A stretch of DNA of 64,000 nucleotides from Phocoena phocoena (lineage: Eukaryota > Chordata > Mammalia > Artiodactyla > Phocoenidae). Shown piece after piece: positions 32,071-43,440 of the stretch; positions within the stretch are counted from its first letter, which is position 1; each line of letters opens with the position of its first letter. The stretch is from contig NC_089225.1 of NCBI RefSeq assembly GCF_963924675.1, forward strand, positions 110,126,313 to 110,190,312, read 5' to 3'. A program made the position numbers and the translations under genes. The notes beneath the pieces were generated by a model. That model saw nothing but the letters and a program-made list of their open reading frames with translations. It was not told where the DNA came from and did no database searches.

Positions 32071-32689
32071 TTCCCAAGTTCATTCCGTGTGGTTTGAGGC
32101 TTTCCCAAAACCACGCCTGCCCAGGTCGGGGATGAGAGGACAGCGTCTCTACTGACCACACCTCCCATGGAGGGATTTGCCCGGGGCAACCCCTCCCCTG
32201 CATATCCCGTCGCACACGTGTGGGGTTGAGTGGCCCGTGGCATTGTGCACATGGCCACAACACGGGAGAAGGAGAAGAGGCCACTGATGTAGGGAAAAGG
32301 CAAGCGCTGTGGAGTCTTACCTGCCAGCGGCACGAGGGAGCGAAACGGCCACCACAGCAGGCCCCTCGGCCAGGCTGGCAGCGACCTCCCCCCAGGACTG
32401 CAGCTGGCCCACACTGCAGGGGCACATCAGCTGACTCCCGGCTGCTTCCCCGAGACCCCTTCTACCGCCATGACTTTTACTCCACGTCTAGGAACTGGGT
32501 GTGAGGTCTGCTGGCTCCAAAGCCCGGTTATACATCAGGGGTGGGGAAACAACAACAGGGTGGGCTCGCCATGAGCTCACCCAGATTTGGAAGCTACACA
32601 AGGGGCACACTTTTCCTCCGTGGCTGCAGACGACAGCCAACTGCTCACTGGTTCTTAAGTTTCATATCAGCTCCCAGGTCTGCTGGGAC
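32071..32689. other. Single-copy DNA, no gene identified
   Basis: The 208-codon minus-strand frame ending at 31788 begins at GTG (32414). It runs across the MIR and shows no known domain. Confidence 0.4.
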
Positions 32690-33095
32690 CATCCCCACAA
32701 GCTGGGTGGCTCAAAACAACAGAAACGTGTTCTCTCAAAGCTATGAAGTTCAAAATCAAGGTATCAGCGGGGCCACGGTCCCTCCACAGGCCCTGAGGGA
32801 AGCCCTTCCTGCTTCGTCCTATAGCTTCTGGGAGCTGTTGGTGGGCCTTGACTTGTGGCTGCATCCCTCCAGTCTCTGGCTCTGTTGTGAGATGGGCTTC
32901 TTCCCCGTGAGCATGTCTCCCCTGTGTCTAAATCTCCTCTTCTTATAAGGACACCAGTCATTGCATTTAGGGTCCACCCTGATCCAGTACAGATTCATCT
33001 TAACTTGATTATCTGTGCAAAAACCCTATTTCCAAGAAGACCACTTTCAAAGATGACCACACAGGGATTTCCATGTAGCTTTCTGGGGGACACAT
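32690..33095 (-). mobile_element. MaLR-type LTR, antisense
   Basis: Antisense MaLR order: GGTGGCTCAAAACAACAGAAACG, AGTTCAAAATCAAGGTATCAGC, CTTGTGGCTGCATCCCTCCAGTCTCTGGC, CTTCTTATAAGGACACCAGTCATTGCATTTAGG, CCTGATCCAG and CCCTATTTCCAAG. Confidence 0.85.
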
Positions 33096-34117
33096 GTCGA
33101 CCCACAGCTTTTGATCATAGAAATCAAGCAACGCCCTAGTTGGCTGTCCATCTCATTCTCCCCCGAGAAAACCATCATCCATCTAGTCATCGTCAACAGA
33201 TCCCCGAGGCTCAGCGCCTCCTGCTGACCACAGTAGCCATCACTGAGTTTACCTTCACTCATCTCTGCTGGTTAAGGGCCCAGGACTCCATTCCTGCTAG
33301 AAGCCAGCTCTGAAGGATTCTCTCTGAGTCACCTCCACACTCGGATCCTAGGTGGCAAATCCATGCTAATACCCCACCTCTGGCAACTTTCTGCCCCATT
33401 CCTCGGCCCTAGGCCTTTGCCAGGTCATGCCGGCCTGGGCATATCTCAAGTCCTGTGGGGTCTTGCACCTCAGTGGCAACAGGAGAGCCCGGGGCTGGGA
33501 GGCCAGCAGCGGGTGGCATGGACACAAGGAGAGGAGTGTCAGGTCCTGCCTGCCACAGCATGAGAAACCAGGATGAGTGGTCGCTGCAGGAGCTTCTTAT
33601 CACCAGGCTCCCAACCGTTAGCCAGTGCGGGCCCCCGGGGCCAGAAAGCAAGGCAGGTGTGGACGTGGATGGGACCCAGACCGAGCTGGGAACATGTAGA
33701 GCGAGACACAGACTCTTCCCGACAGCCCTCTGAAGGGGGGATTTTTCGGGGTTAGGAGAATGAGGCACTTGCCCAGGAGGTGGTGGACGGGGGTTCCATC
33801 CAGCTGCAGCAGAGGAGGCTTACTGGTTCCATCTGCTGCCACGGTGGGCTCACTTCTGTGGGATGGGCTACACAGCCCATTAGCACCCACCCACAGAAAA
33901 TCAGAGGCAGGCACGAAGCTTTAACTAACCTAACGTATAAAGAGGCTCACAGCTGGAAAAGCACGATCCACTGACGTCATGCTTTCTGCAAAGGGGGAGA
34001 AGAGTCCCAGGACTCCCCTTCTGCAGTGCAAGCCCTCAGCCCTGCTCAGAAGCAAAGCTGGGAACCTCCTCCACAGACGTGCGGCATCTACCAGGAGAAC
34101 TGGGGTAGGCACGAGAG
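33096..34117. other. Single-copy GC-richer DNA, no gene identified
   Basis: Many overlapping short frames on both strands (33363-33768). No known motif. Confidence 0.4.
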
Positions 34118-34258
34118 GCCACCGCCCCAGGTGGAGAGGGCACTGGCCTTGGGGGGTCCAGGCTGAGGGCACTCGGGCAAACAACTTAAATGTTCCAAGA
34201 CTCCCTTTCCTCAAACATAAAGGGATTAAATAAGACATTGTGTGAAAAGCCCCTCTTG
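34118..34258 (+). mobile_element. Probable MIR SINE, sense
   Basis: GAGAGGGCACTGGCCTTGG, ACTCGGGCAAACAACTTAAATG, TTTCCTCAAACATAAAGGGATTAAATAAGAC follow the MIR order. Confidence 0.6.
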
Positions 34259-34276
34259 TGACAGACCAGGTTATAC

Positions 34277-34676
34277 GATGTGATGGTTGATTCTATGTGT
34301 CAACTTGGCTGGGCCGTGGGGTGCCCAGATATGTGGATGTTTCTATAAGGGGTTTGGGGGTGATATTTACACTTAAACTGGTGGATTTTGAGTAGCACAG
34401 ATTGCTGTCCCCATGTGGGTGGGCCTCGTCCAATCAGTTGAAGGCCTGAATAGAACAAAAAGACCAATCTTTCTGGAGCAAGAGAGAATTCTGCAGCAAA
34501 CGACCTCTGAACTTGAACTACAGCATCAGCTCTCTGCTGGGTCTTTAGCCTGATGGCCCGCCCTGTAGATTTTGGACTTAGCCTCCATAATCCATGAGTC
34601 AATTCCTTAAAATAATTCTCTCTGTATGTACACATCATATGGCTTCTGCTTTTCTGGAAAACCCTGACTAATACAT
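34277..34676 (+). mobile_element. Old ERV-type LTR (family also at 57.2 kb)
   Basis: Landmarks: TGATGGTTGATTCTATGTGTCAACTTGGCTGGGC, GTGCCCAGATATGTGGATG, GTGGGTGGGCCTCGTCCAATCAGTTGAAGGCCTGAATAG, CCTCCATAATCCATGAGTCAATTCC, and the end GGAAAACCCTGACTAATACA. A known mammalian LTR-like repeat whose Repbase name I do not state. Confidence 0.8.
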
Positions 34677-34822
34677 ATGGTTTTGGACAACACAAATATA
34701 GAAGACCCTTCAGTATTACAGGCTCAGCTTAGCTGTCCCACTACCAGGCTTAAGAGAGACAAAACCTCAAACCTAAAAGGATCTGACTTACTGTTACTGT
34801 TTCAGCCCATCTGCTTTTCTTT

Positions 34823-34879
34823 TTTATTTTAACATCTTTATTGGAGTATAATTGCTTTACAATGTTGTGTTAGTGTTAG
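34823..34879 (-). mobile_element. Very short 5'-truncated L1 (about 57 bp), antisense
   Basis: The reverse complement of the last bases of whale L1 is visible: a T-rich start, then TTAACATCTTTATTGGAGTATAATTGCTTTACAATG. Possible TSD of about 11 bp with one mismatch: TGCTTTTCTTT near 34812-34822 and TGCTCTTCTTT at 34881-34891. Confidence 0.75.
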
Positions 34880-34891
34880 TTGCTCTTCTTT

Positions 34892-36045
34892 GAAAACATA
34901 ATATTGCCGTAGGTTTTTAAAAAATGAATTATAAAAGGCAGCAGTCAAGAGAAAAACAGGCTGTCCCTGGGCTGGGTGGTCTTCAGCATCTCCATTCAGA
35001 ACTTGGGTGGATGTGTACACCAAACACGTTCACGGATATGAAAGGTCTGGATTTTTTCCTTCCAAAGCTTAAAGGTCTTGCTCTTGAAATCTGTGGCTCT
35101 GAAAGAGAAAATCAGCTAGAGGTGGAAAGACCACCTCAGTTATGCACTGCTTCCTTCTGCATCAAGATCCCACCCATTTCCTTATTCCCAAATCGTGCCT
35201 GACAGTACTTTCTGCCCTTAAGGGTGCATGCACTCAGTTAACCTTCCTTCTCATTCACTTCAAGCAAAACTGCAAAAAAATTTAAAAGCACAAAACAATA
35301 AAAACTTTTAGGCTTTGTAACAGAGCTCCTTCCTGTGACCTTCCCGTTCCTACGATCTGAACCTGCTTTGTCCATCACCAGACCCTGGAGATACAGGGGC
35401 AGCACAAGACCTTCACCATGTGCTCTGCCATCAACACAGTCAACCAGGCCGCTCAGCTCTGCCACAGCTTTTCAGTTAATAGTCATCCCGTGGCGTGAGC
35501 TCAGCTGAAACGACAACCAAATGCCACGAGTCTGCAGCCCGAAAACCTACCAGAACCTTCCTCTCCTACTCATCCTAACTTCTGCTCCCTGGGGAAGCCG
35601 TTTTATAAGATTCTTCAATGAAGATGCTCAGGGTTACTGTGCTCGAAAGGAAGGATCAGACCATCTCAAGTTGCCTTGTTTTCATGTAGGGACCAAAGAC
35701 GTTTATTTTAAGAAATAGGACCAATTTGCATAGCTGGAGCATGATATTTGCATCTGCAGGTATGTTTGTCCGTGGAATCTATAGCATCCGCCCTTTGCAT
35801 CAGCGGTGATAAGTCTAGGTTTCTTTCCCTCCTCCCCGCTTTCAATAAAATACTGCAAATCCCCGTCCCCACATCTCCAATCCTTTGCCTCAATTCTTCT
35901 TGGGTTTTTTTGTTAACTAGGTTTTGGGGGCATTTTGTTTATCTATTTGGTGTTGAGGAGGTGGGTATTTGTTTAGTTTGGGTTAGTTTTGTTTCGTTCT
36001 GTAAGAGTATAATAACAAAAAGCAAATACCAAAGGATATAAAGTC
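34892..36045. other. Single-copy DNA, no gene identified
   Basis: No repeat recognised. Short frames at 34924-35202 and 35748-36041 have no known motif. Confidence 0.4.
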
Positions 36046-36060
36046 AAAGTTCAGGTTCCC

Positions 36061-36270
36061 GGGCTTCCCTGGTGGCGCAGTGGTTGAGATTCCACCTGCT
36101 GATGCAGGGGACACGGATTCGTGCCCCAGTCCAGGAAGATCCCACATGCCGCGGAGCGGCTGGGCCCGTGAGCCATGGCCACTGAGCCTGCGCGTCCGGA
36201 GCCTGTGCTCCGCAACGGGAGGGGCCACAGCAGTGAGAGGCCTGTGTACGGCAAAAACAAACAAACAAAA
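36061..36270 (+). mobile_element. CHR SINE, short type
   Basis: Starts GGGCTTCCCTGG. B-box GATTCGTGCC. Tail (CAAA)n-like. A perfect 15-bp TSD AAAGTTCAGGTTCCC at 36046-36060 and 36271-36285. Confidence 0.95.
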
Positions 36271-36417
36271 AAAGTTCAGGTTCCCAACCCATCTACCACT
36301 ATTCCTAATAGGTAACAGAGTCCATTTCATTTCCCTGGCCTGTGGCACGTGTCTGTCCTCTGCTATGAACGATGTCTGGTATCTCTAAAGTTCCTCTAAG
36401 CCCTAAGCTTGAGGACG

Positions 36418-36875
36418 ACCGTTCTCCTTCTTCAATGTGCATCAGAGCCACCCACTTAGGTGATTTTAAATTTTTTAGGATGACACTAAAAAAAGGAAAA
36501 GGAAGCAGGTGAGATTAATTTCCATAATGTATTTTAGTTAACTCATATCCAAAATATTATAATTTCAATAAGCCATTAATATTAAAAAATTAATGCAGTA
36601 TTTGGCATACTGTTTTTTTCATATCAGGTTGCAGAATCAAAGTGCATCTTACCAGCCACATCTGAAGTGTCCGATGGACGCTGTGACACAAGAGGCTGCC
36701 ACATGGGACAGTGCCATTGTTGAAGGCTCGTTCAGACACGGTCACTGGTCCCACCCCCAGGGTTTCTGGTTTGGTGGGTCTGGGGTGGGGCCTGAGAACC
36801 TGAATATCTATCCAGCTCCCAGGCGATGCTGATGGTACCGGTTCAGGGACATAGTCAGAACTGCTGCTTTAGGGA
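36418..36875. mobile_element. MER20-like hAT element split by another transposon
   Basis: Left part GTTCTCCTTCTTCAATGTGCATCAGAGCCACCC to about 36455. Right part from about 36722: CCACCCCCAGGGTTTCTGG, GGTCTGGGGTGGGGCCTGAGAA, AGCTCCCAGGCGATGCTGATGG. The two halves join in the order of one MER20-type element. Confidence 0.7.
36455..36718. mobile_element. MER33-like hAT element nested in the MER20-like element
   Basis: TTTTAAATTTTTTAGGATGACACTAAAAAAAG, AGCAGGTGAGATTAATTTC, ATCCAAAATATTATAATTTCAATAAGCC, CATACTGTTTTTTTCATATC, and the GGGACAGTGCC end. The same family, in opposite orientation, lies at 38.6-39.5 kb. Family name from memory. Confidence 0.65.
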
Positions 36876-37654
36876 CATGTCAAAGGTAACGATGAGGAAA
36901 AATGATTAGGTAAAACCAGGTGCATTTGCTACCATTGTTTTAAGTGAGATGAGATTCCTCTTCTCCCAAAGCCTCAGCTGCTTGGACAAAGGGGTCAGAA
37001 GGACAGGTCTGCTGATACAACTGCCTGACCCAGGACCCCGTGGCTGGGAACAGAGGCAACCCCTTCTGCTGCTCTTTGGGAGTTGTTCTTGGCCAGCACA
37101 GGAGTTATTTGGAGGACTCGTGACTCTAGCTGGAGTACAAGACTCTTCGTGGAGACAAGATGGCTATTCTCCTGCATCTTGGCTTCAAGACATTTGTGCC
37201 CTTGAGAGTAATGAGTCCCCAGTCACCTCGATCAGAGAAACAGTGTACAGAGCCAGCCGCTTGCCTGTGCACCTTCTCAAGACCACCACTTCCATCCAGG
37301 GGACACCACGGCTGCCTTGGGGCCAGAAGCGAGGGAAGCGCTCGCCACAGCATGGAAAGGAAAGGGCTTCTGTGTAGAACGAGGTTCTAGACACAGTGGC
37401 TATAGTTGTCGGTTTTAAAGAAATTATAGGCAGGGGAAATCGGTTGTCCACAGTCCGCTCTTTGTGTTATTTTCCTCTCTCCAAATAAAGAAGTGAAAAC
37501 TACTGTGTAAGTGAGGAAAAGCCTGTTGGTGAGTTTCAAACACTCGAACGCTTGCCTTTTGCAAGAGGCCTGAGCCCCAGCCCATGTGCCCCTGAGGCTG
37601 AGATACGATAAAGAGATGCTGGGAGCAATTAGAGGGGAGAGTGGATTCAGCCTG
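36876..37654. other. Single-copy DNA, no gene identified
   Basis: A 142-codon frame (36949-37377, plus) overlaps minus-strand frames and has no recognisable domain. Confidence 0.4.
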
Positions 37655-37795
37655 GCATCCGGAGTCAGACAGCGGGACTGCACCCCTCCCCCACTGCCCA
37701 GCTGGCGGCCTGGCCCACGTCCTCGGCCTCCCTCTAAGCCTTAGTGACTTTATCCGCAACTCGAGAGGAGCAGAAGCATTTACCTCCAAACTTTG
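37655..37795 (+). mobile_element. Probable MIR SINE, sense
   Basis: GCATCCGGAGTCAGACAGCGGG, CTGGCCCACGTCCTCGGCCTCCC and AAGCCTTAGTGACTTTATCCGC follow MIR with decay. Confidence 0.5.
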
Positions 37796-38573
37796 TGGTA
37801 GACTAAATTAAATTAATTCCTGTTGGGCGCTTAGCATGCTATTGGGCACCTGAGACATGGTGAAGAGAGGCAAGATATCCACCAAGAGGCAACTTGGGTT
37901 CAGTAAGATCTGAAAGGTAGAAGGAGGTGTCCTACAAGTAACACACGGGGACCCCAAGTTCTGTTCCAACCTCCTCAGAGAGGCTTGTCCGGCACTGAGA
38001 ACATCAAAAGCAGACACAGAAGTGGAAGGTTCAGGTGAGGTCAGAGGGAGACACACTTCCAGGATCACAGAACCAGGATAAGGCCTCCTGGTAGCTGAAG
38101 GACATGGGTCATGACGACCTTACCCTTCTCTCATGATGGACTCAACAGGTGAGGAGGGAGGGGCTGAGACTCTGGGGGGCCTTGTCTCTGGAGGGAGATG
38201 CAGGGAATGAGCGGCTAAGGGGGAGTGTCACCGAGGGTTGGAAGCTCCAGACCCCAATGTCAAGGGGACATTTATACTGAGGTTTCCTTCTGGCTTATCT
38301 GATCGCCCTCCCCAGCTGGGACAGGAGATCAGATTCTGAGCAGAAACCTGCTCTAAAAAATGAGAAAGAAAAATGTTTCTTCATGGCAGATCTCCCAGAT
38401 CCTAGTGGGGCATTAGGCAGACAGGTGAGGAATGTGCTGAAAACCAACAGAACATAAGCCCCTACTGGCAACGAATCCCCATCCCTGTACCTCTGAAGGG
38501 GTCTCACCAAGTCTGCATGGCCTTTGGTAGGCTGTTGAACGGGGTGCACAGGGCAAGGGTTGGGCTGGAGATG
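37796..38573. other. Single-copy DNA, no gene seen
   Basis: No repeat or exon recognised. Confidence 0.4.
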
Positions 38574-38849
38574 CTCTGTCCAATATGGCAGCCGCTAACC
38601 CCGTGGGTGGCTACTCTGAGGTGTGCTGTAAGAGTCTGATACACACCAGATTTCAATGACTTGGTAGGAAAAAAAGAACGTAAGTATTTATACTCTTATA
38701 TTGATCACCTTTGAAATAATCATATTTTTGATACAAGTTACACATGTAACATATAATTGTATGTGTATTACATGTATTTTATAATACTTAATAGAATATA
38801 CTACTTAATATGATTTATGTAATACAGTATTAAAATTAATTTCCCCTGT

Positions 38850-39049
38850 TTAATCTCCCTGAAAAAGAATTCAGATTAATGATAGTAAAGAGGATCCAAG
38901 ATCTCAGAAAAAGAAATGAAGGCACAGATCGAGAAGATACAAGAAATGTTTAACAAAGACCTAGAAACACTAAAGAGCAAACAAACAGAGATGAACAACA
39001 CAGTAACCGAAATGAAAAATACACTGGAAGGAATCACTAGCAGAATGTC
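38850..39049 (+). mobile_element. Internal L1 ORF1 fragment without 3' tail
   Basis: CTGAAAAAGAATTCAGATTAATGATAG, GAGAAGATACAAGAAATGTTTAACAAAGACC, GAGATGAACAACACAGTAACCG and GGAAGGAATCACTAGCAGAAT match the ORF1 coding text of L1-A at 1250-1430. There is no poly(A) and no L1 3' end. CCTGTTT borders both sides of the inserted block. Confidence 0.8.
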
Positions 39050-39064
39050 GCCTGTTTACTTTTT

Positions 39065-39380
39065 TTAAAATATACATCTATTTATTTTATTTTGGCTGTG
39101 TTGGGTCTTCGTTGCTGCACGGGGGCTTTCTCTAGTTGTGGCGAGCAGGGGCTACTCTTCATTGAGGTGTGTGGGCTTCTCATTGCGGTGGCTTCTCTTG
39201 TCGTGGAGCACGGGCTCTAAGCATGTGGGCTTCAGTAGTTGTGGCGCATGGGCTCAGTAGTTGTGGCGCATGGGCTTAGTTGCTCTGCGGCGTGTGGGAT
39301 CTTCCTGGACCAGGGCTCAAACCCGTGTCCCCTGCATCGGCAGGCGGATTCTTAACTACTGTACTACAAGGGAAGTCCCT
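39065..39380 (-). mobile_element. CHR SINE, long type, antisense
   Basis: Reads from TTTTGGCTGTGTTGGGTCTTCG to GGGAAGTCCC. The minus-strand B-box is GGTTTGAGCCC. TSD GCCTGTTTACTTTT at 39050-39063 and 39381-39394. Confidence 0.93.
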
Positions 39381-39475
39381 GCCTGTTTACTTTTAGATTT
39401 TAATGTGGCTACTGGAAAATTAAAATGACAAGTGTGGCTCATATTATAGGCCATTGGACAACACTGGTCTGGAGG

Positions 39476-40863
39476 ATAGCTAAGTGTCAATAATTCCTTT
39501 TATGGCACCATTTCCCCAAGTATGTTCCTAAGAATATGAGTCCCGGGGGCTGTTCTCCACCAAAAGAGTTCCTTAGTCAAATAAGCGTCCTCCCTCCTTC
39601 GAAGACACACATTTACACATAGTTAAGGACCCTGGTCGTGTAATGAGAAGACCTGTCTAACCCAGCATTTCCCAAACAATAGTATTTTTCCATTCTGTTC
39701 TTGAACACCTACAGAACCAGTGTTCCACAAGACCTACGTTGAGAAGTGCTTTGCCAACATACAGAGAACACAATCACTTAGCAGCCGAGATGCAGCGTGA
39801 AAGCCACGTGCAGAATTTCCAAGGCGTGGGAAGCAGTGGAAGAGAAGGCCGCCTCCCTTTCCGGGTCAGCAACCCTCAAGATCAGAGTTAATGTCTGGGG
39901 AAGGGTAGACGAGAGCAGGGCGGGGAGCGATCTCATCAGTCACCGACCGAATCACCTTCGTATCTTAATCACAGACTGTTTTTCACGGGCAAGAAAATTA
40001 CCTTGGGAGCGAGAAAGTGTACTAAGCATTGAATACTACACGTTGAAAACACCCACCTATGTGGTCACGGAGCTTGCAATTGTATTTCCATTACTTAGTA
40101 AAAAACTACTTGTCTTTAGAGGCCAAGGACCTGCCATTTGAATGGTTTGTCTCTGCCACATCGTCAGCCAGCTGCAGGATCTAACCGTATTCCGCTCTCC
40201 ACTGTCTTTCTTTTTTTGGGGGTGGGGGGCTTGTTGGGGGAGGGGATGTTACAACGATCGGCAAGTGGTCTGCCGTCAGCACCAGCAGCTGCTTCTCTGA
40301 CTTGGGGACAGCAGCCACCTGGGCCGCCCGGGAGTGACTTCACTGTCTTGGGAAGAATCACTTATACCATGGAAATAATGTCATTAACTAGCCAGGGCCT
40401 TGGGCAAGGGGTGGCAGGACCCTCTCTGGTGGTTTGAAAGGTCCTGAGACCTGAGCCTTTTCTCCCTGACACATTGGACAGTCGCCTATCACAGCGTCTG
40501 CCCGGCCAGGAGCTGCCCCCTCTCTGGAGCCCCAGTCACACTGACGGTGCTGATTTCAGTGAAACAGACCTTTTGGACACCACAGACAGAAGCCACGTAA
40601 AGGATTTTCTCTGCCCGCCGTCTCCTGTCAAGTGTAACTTCACGCTCTGTCCAGAAGCTGCCACACCACCCTGACCTCTCCCTGAAGATGGAGACCTTCA
40701 ACGCTGGAGTGGCCTGAGACCCAGAGGATGTCCCAGAGAGCCGCAGGGGTCACCAGTCAGGGAGGCCTGCGGGGATCACAAGGGTCCCTTCCAGCCCATG
40801 GGCGGAGGAGGTTCTGAAGTTCTCTATCCACATCCTAGAACAGGAGTCACAAAACCATAGCAG
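39476..40863. other. Single-copy DNA, no gene identified
   Basis: G-rich run at 40217-40247 (GGGGGTGGGGGGCTTGTTGG and following bases). Frames at 39797-40141 and 40138-40437 have no known motif. Confidence 0.4.
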
Positions 40864-40876
40864 AAGTCCAGTTTTC

Positions 40877-41080
40877 GGGGCCTTCCCTGGTGGCGCAGTG
40901 GTTGAGAGTCCACCTGCCGATGCAGGGGATGTGGGTTCGTGCCCCGGTCTGGGAAGACCCCACATGCCACGGAGCGGCTGGGCCCGTGAGCCATGGCCGC
41001 TGAGACTGCGTGTCCGGAGCCTATGCTCCACAACGGGAGAGGCCACAACAGTGAGAGGCCCGTGTACCGCAAAAAAAAAA
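40877..41080 (+). mobile_element. CHR SINE, short type
   Basis: Starts GGGGCCTTCCCTGG, with an extra C against other copies. B-box GGTTCGTGCC. TSD AAGTCCAGTTTTC at 40864-40876 and AAGTCCAGTTCTC at 41081-41093. Confidence 0.94.
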
Positions 41081-41093
41081 AAGTCCAGTTCTC

Positions 41094-42599
41094 ACTTCCT
41101 TCTTCCCTCTTCGGGATGCAAAAGATAAGTTTCTTCATAACGTGTGTGTGGACACATCCATATAAAAAGAAGAAAGAAAGGCAGTGGGGGAGGGAAGGCG
41201 GAGAGGGAGGAAAGCAGGATGTCTAAATAAATTTTCCTCCTTGAAGCACCTATTTCTGGGATGTACTTATCTGACCTCAGTTAGGATCTACAGCACATAG
41301 TCTGAAAAAGCACAGCAGGCTTGACAATACTTGCTCAAGACCAGTGTTCCTGATCTGTTAGGCTCGTCTGTCCCACCGGAAGGTGAAATCGTACACTCCA
41401 GGGGTCTCCTAAGGGCCTCCTTTAGTACCACCTGAGGCTCACGGGTGGGAAAACATCCAAGGGACTGGCAAGGGGGGTGTCACTGTGGGGAAGGGGTCCA
41501 GGAGGGAAGGTCGCCTGGCAGGGAAGAGCGATGCTGGGAGATGCCCACCCCAGCCCAAGTCAGAGCCCCGGAGGGTAAAGTAAAGCACGCTGGACCTACG
41601 AACTGGGCAGGGGTCTGTGACACCAGGTCAGCCAAACCCAGGGTCGGCTCGGAGAGCTGAGATTCGCCCACTTCCCTCCCCAAGGAGCTTTCAAAGCAGA
41701 GCTGGCTGCTCAGCAAAAGAACCCCAAGGAGCTTGAACAACACAAAGAGAGGCAGAGGTCCGTCTTCCCTTGCAACAGGAGGATTTCTCAACTTTATCTT
41801 CAAGGCCGGTAGGACTATAATTATTTAGTGTTAATTACCTACCTGGGCAGGTAATAATAGTGAAGTTCCCTCTAACTCAGGGAAGAGTTCCTGAAGAAGG
41901 GTGGGCGCATGGCCACTTTCTTCCACAAATGTCCTCTCTTCTTGCTGTCCATCAGCCATCGACCTGTCCGGTGAGAGCAGTCGGGTCTTGGCTAAACGGA
42001 AGCAGCAGCATTTTTCTCTTATCACAGCCCCGTGGGCCGAGCTACCAGGGAGGATGAAGTCGGGTGGGACTTGGTGGTCGGAGAATTGGCCAGGCTGCTC
42101 CAGCGGAGGTTGACCCTGAGCACTTGGGGTCACCACCACCTCCCCTCCGGTGCACCCAGCATTCACAGCTGCCCCCTTCCCAGCCCGGTACTGGAGGATC
42201 CCCCCAAAACGTCCTTCAGAACACCTTGTTTTGGAACCGGATGGAAGAGACACTGAAGGCACGAACGTGGGAGACCATTTGGTCTCACTGGAGAGTGATG
42301 GCTGGCGTGGGGAAGGACCAGGGGCAGGGCTGGGGGAGCCACACACGCTCCCACGCAGACATCCGCCTGGCCTCCCCCGAGCCGGCCTTCCGCACGCCTC
42401 CTCTGCTCCAGCTACACCCTCGCTCCTGTCCGGGCACCTTCTTTCTCCCCCTGTAAGGGCAGCTTCCCGACCACTCAGCCAGGAACAGAACAGGGATAGC
42501 AGGTAGGGGGCGGAGGGCTGGACCTGGCTCCGCAGACCCAGGGCTCTGCACGCCCTGTGCGCTTCAGCAGCATCCCAGCGTTTCCTCACCTGGGATCTT
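41094..42599. other. Single-copy DNA, no gene identified
   Basis: The 252-codon minus-strand frame 41831-42589 is the longest open frame outside L1, but it begins at GTG. Its first ATG is near the C-terminus, leaving about 45 codons. No domain recognised. Confidence 0.45.
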
Positions 42600-42805
42600 G
42601 CCTCGCTGAGGGAGGAGATACATAAATCAAAAGGTAAGGGGCACGGATGAGCTAATGAGCCGGCAAAGTGCTGGGTAAGGGCTCGCAGTGTTGTTATTTT
42701 TAGTCAGGGGTTTTGAATCGTGACACGAGGCATCATTACCGCCGCTGTGTCAGCTTTAACGAGGCACTCATTTAAGTCCAAGGATACACATTAACACATG
42801 CCCTA
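42600..42805. other. Candidate conserved non-coding element (inference)
   Basis: A repeat-free block, not low-complexity, with motifs of the kind seen in enhancers: GAGCTAATGAGC, TTGTTATTTTTAG, GCTGTGTCAGC and CACTCATTTAAG. No conservation data available here. Confidence 0.2.
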
Positions 42806-43209
42806 GGTCGGGTTTCCGTGGGCCTGTGCCATATGGGTCACCGGAGGAAACGGGCAGCCGGCCAGGCAGGGGCGGAAACCAAGATCTCGAAAATTGTCCA
42901 AACGCGCCCAATTACCTCATTGCTCTTGGTAGCAAAGCTCTTGAAAAGACTTGTCCGTACAGGCACCTTCAGGCCCTCATCCTCCATCCACCCCTCACTC
43001 CATTCCATCAAATCCACCCAGTCATGGTCGCCACCTCAGACAGAAGCGTGCAAGCGGCACTTTTCTTTGGACTCTGTTCCCACAGGGCCCATTCCCCCAT
43101 GAGCACAGCCCCGAGCAGTGAGGGGCAAACCCATCCAGTACAGACCAGGCCAAAGCAATGACCTCCTTCTTGACTCGCCTCCCTTCTCTCACTCCTCTCA
43201 TTCAATCCA
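42806..43209. other. Single-copy DNA, no gene identified
   Basis: Overlapping frames 42818-43102 and 42826-43161 in different frames, none recognised. Confidence 0.4.
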
Positions 43210-43440
43210 TCGGCAAATCGTGCTGGCTCCACCTTCAGAATATAGCCAGAATACAACAACCCTTGTCCCTACCGCCAGCATACCAGCCCACAGCTCCGTT
43301 ACCTCCCCCAGGCCAGCACACGCCCAGCGGTGCTCTCTCTCTGCTCTGTCCCCTGCAATCTCTTTTCAACTTAAACTAGATCATGTACTTTGATGCTCAA
43401 AAGCATCACATTTGCGTCTCCTCACCTATAAAAAGGCTTT
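43210..43440 (+). mobile_element. L2 fragment, sense
   Basis: CAGAATATAGCCAGAATACAACAACC, CAATCTCTTTTCAACTTAAACTAGATCATGTACTTTGATGCTCAAAAGCATC corresponds to sense L2 coding text. Confidence 0.7.

Larger units (their letters stand above)
38574..39475. mobile_element. MER33-like hAT element carrying nested insertions
   Basis: Left part: CTGTCCAATATGGCAGCCGC, GTGCTGTAAGAGTCTGATACACACCAGATTTCAA, AAAATTAATTTCCCCTGTTT. It resumes at 39381 with CCTGTTTACTTTTAGATTTTAATGTGGCTACTGGAAAATT and ends GGCCATTGGACAACACTGGTC. An L1 scrap and a SINE lie between. Confidence 0.75.

Noticed and set aside
31788..32414. 208-codon minus-strand frame
   Set aside because: Starts at GTG, crosses a probable MIR and shows no recognisable protein family.
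41831..42589. 252-codon minus-strand frame, longest outside L1, as a possible gene
   Set aside because: The frame opens at GTG. The first ATG lies near the C-terminus and leaves about 45 codons. Plus-strand frames overlap it, and no domain or conserved pattern is visible.
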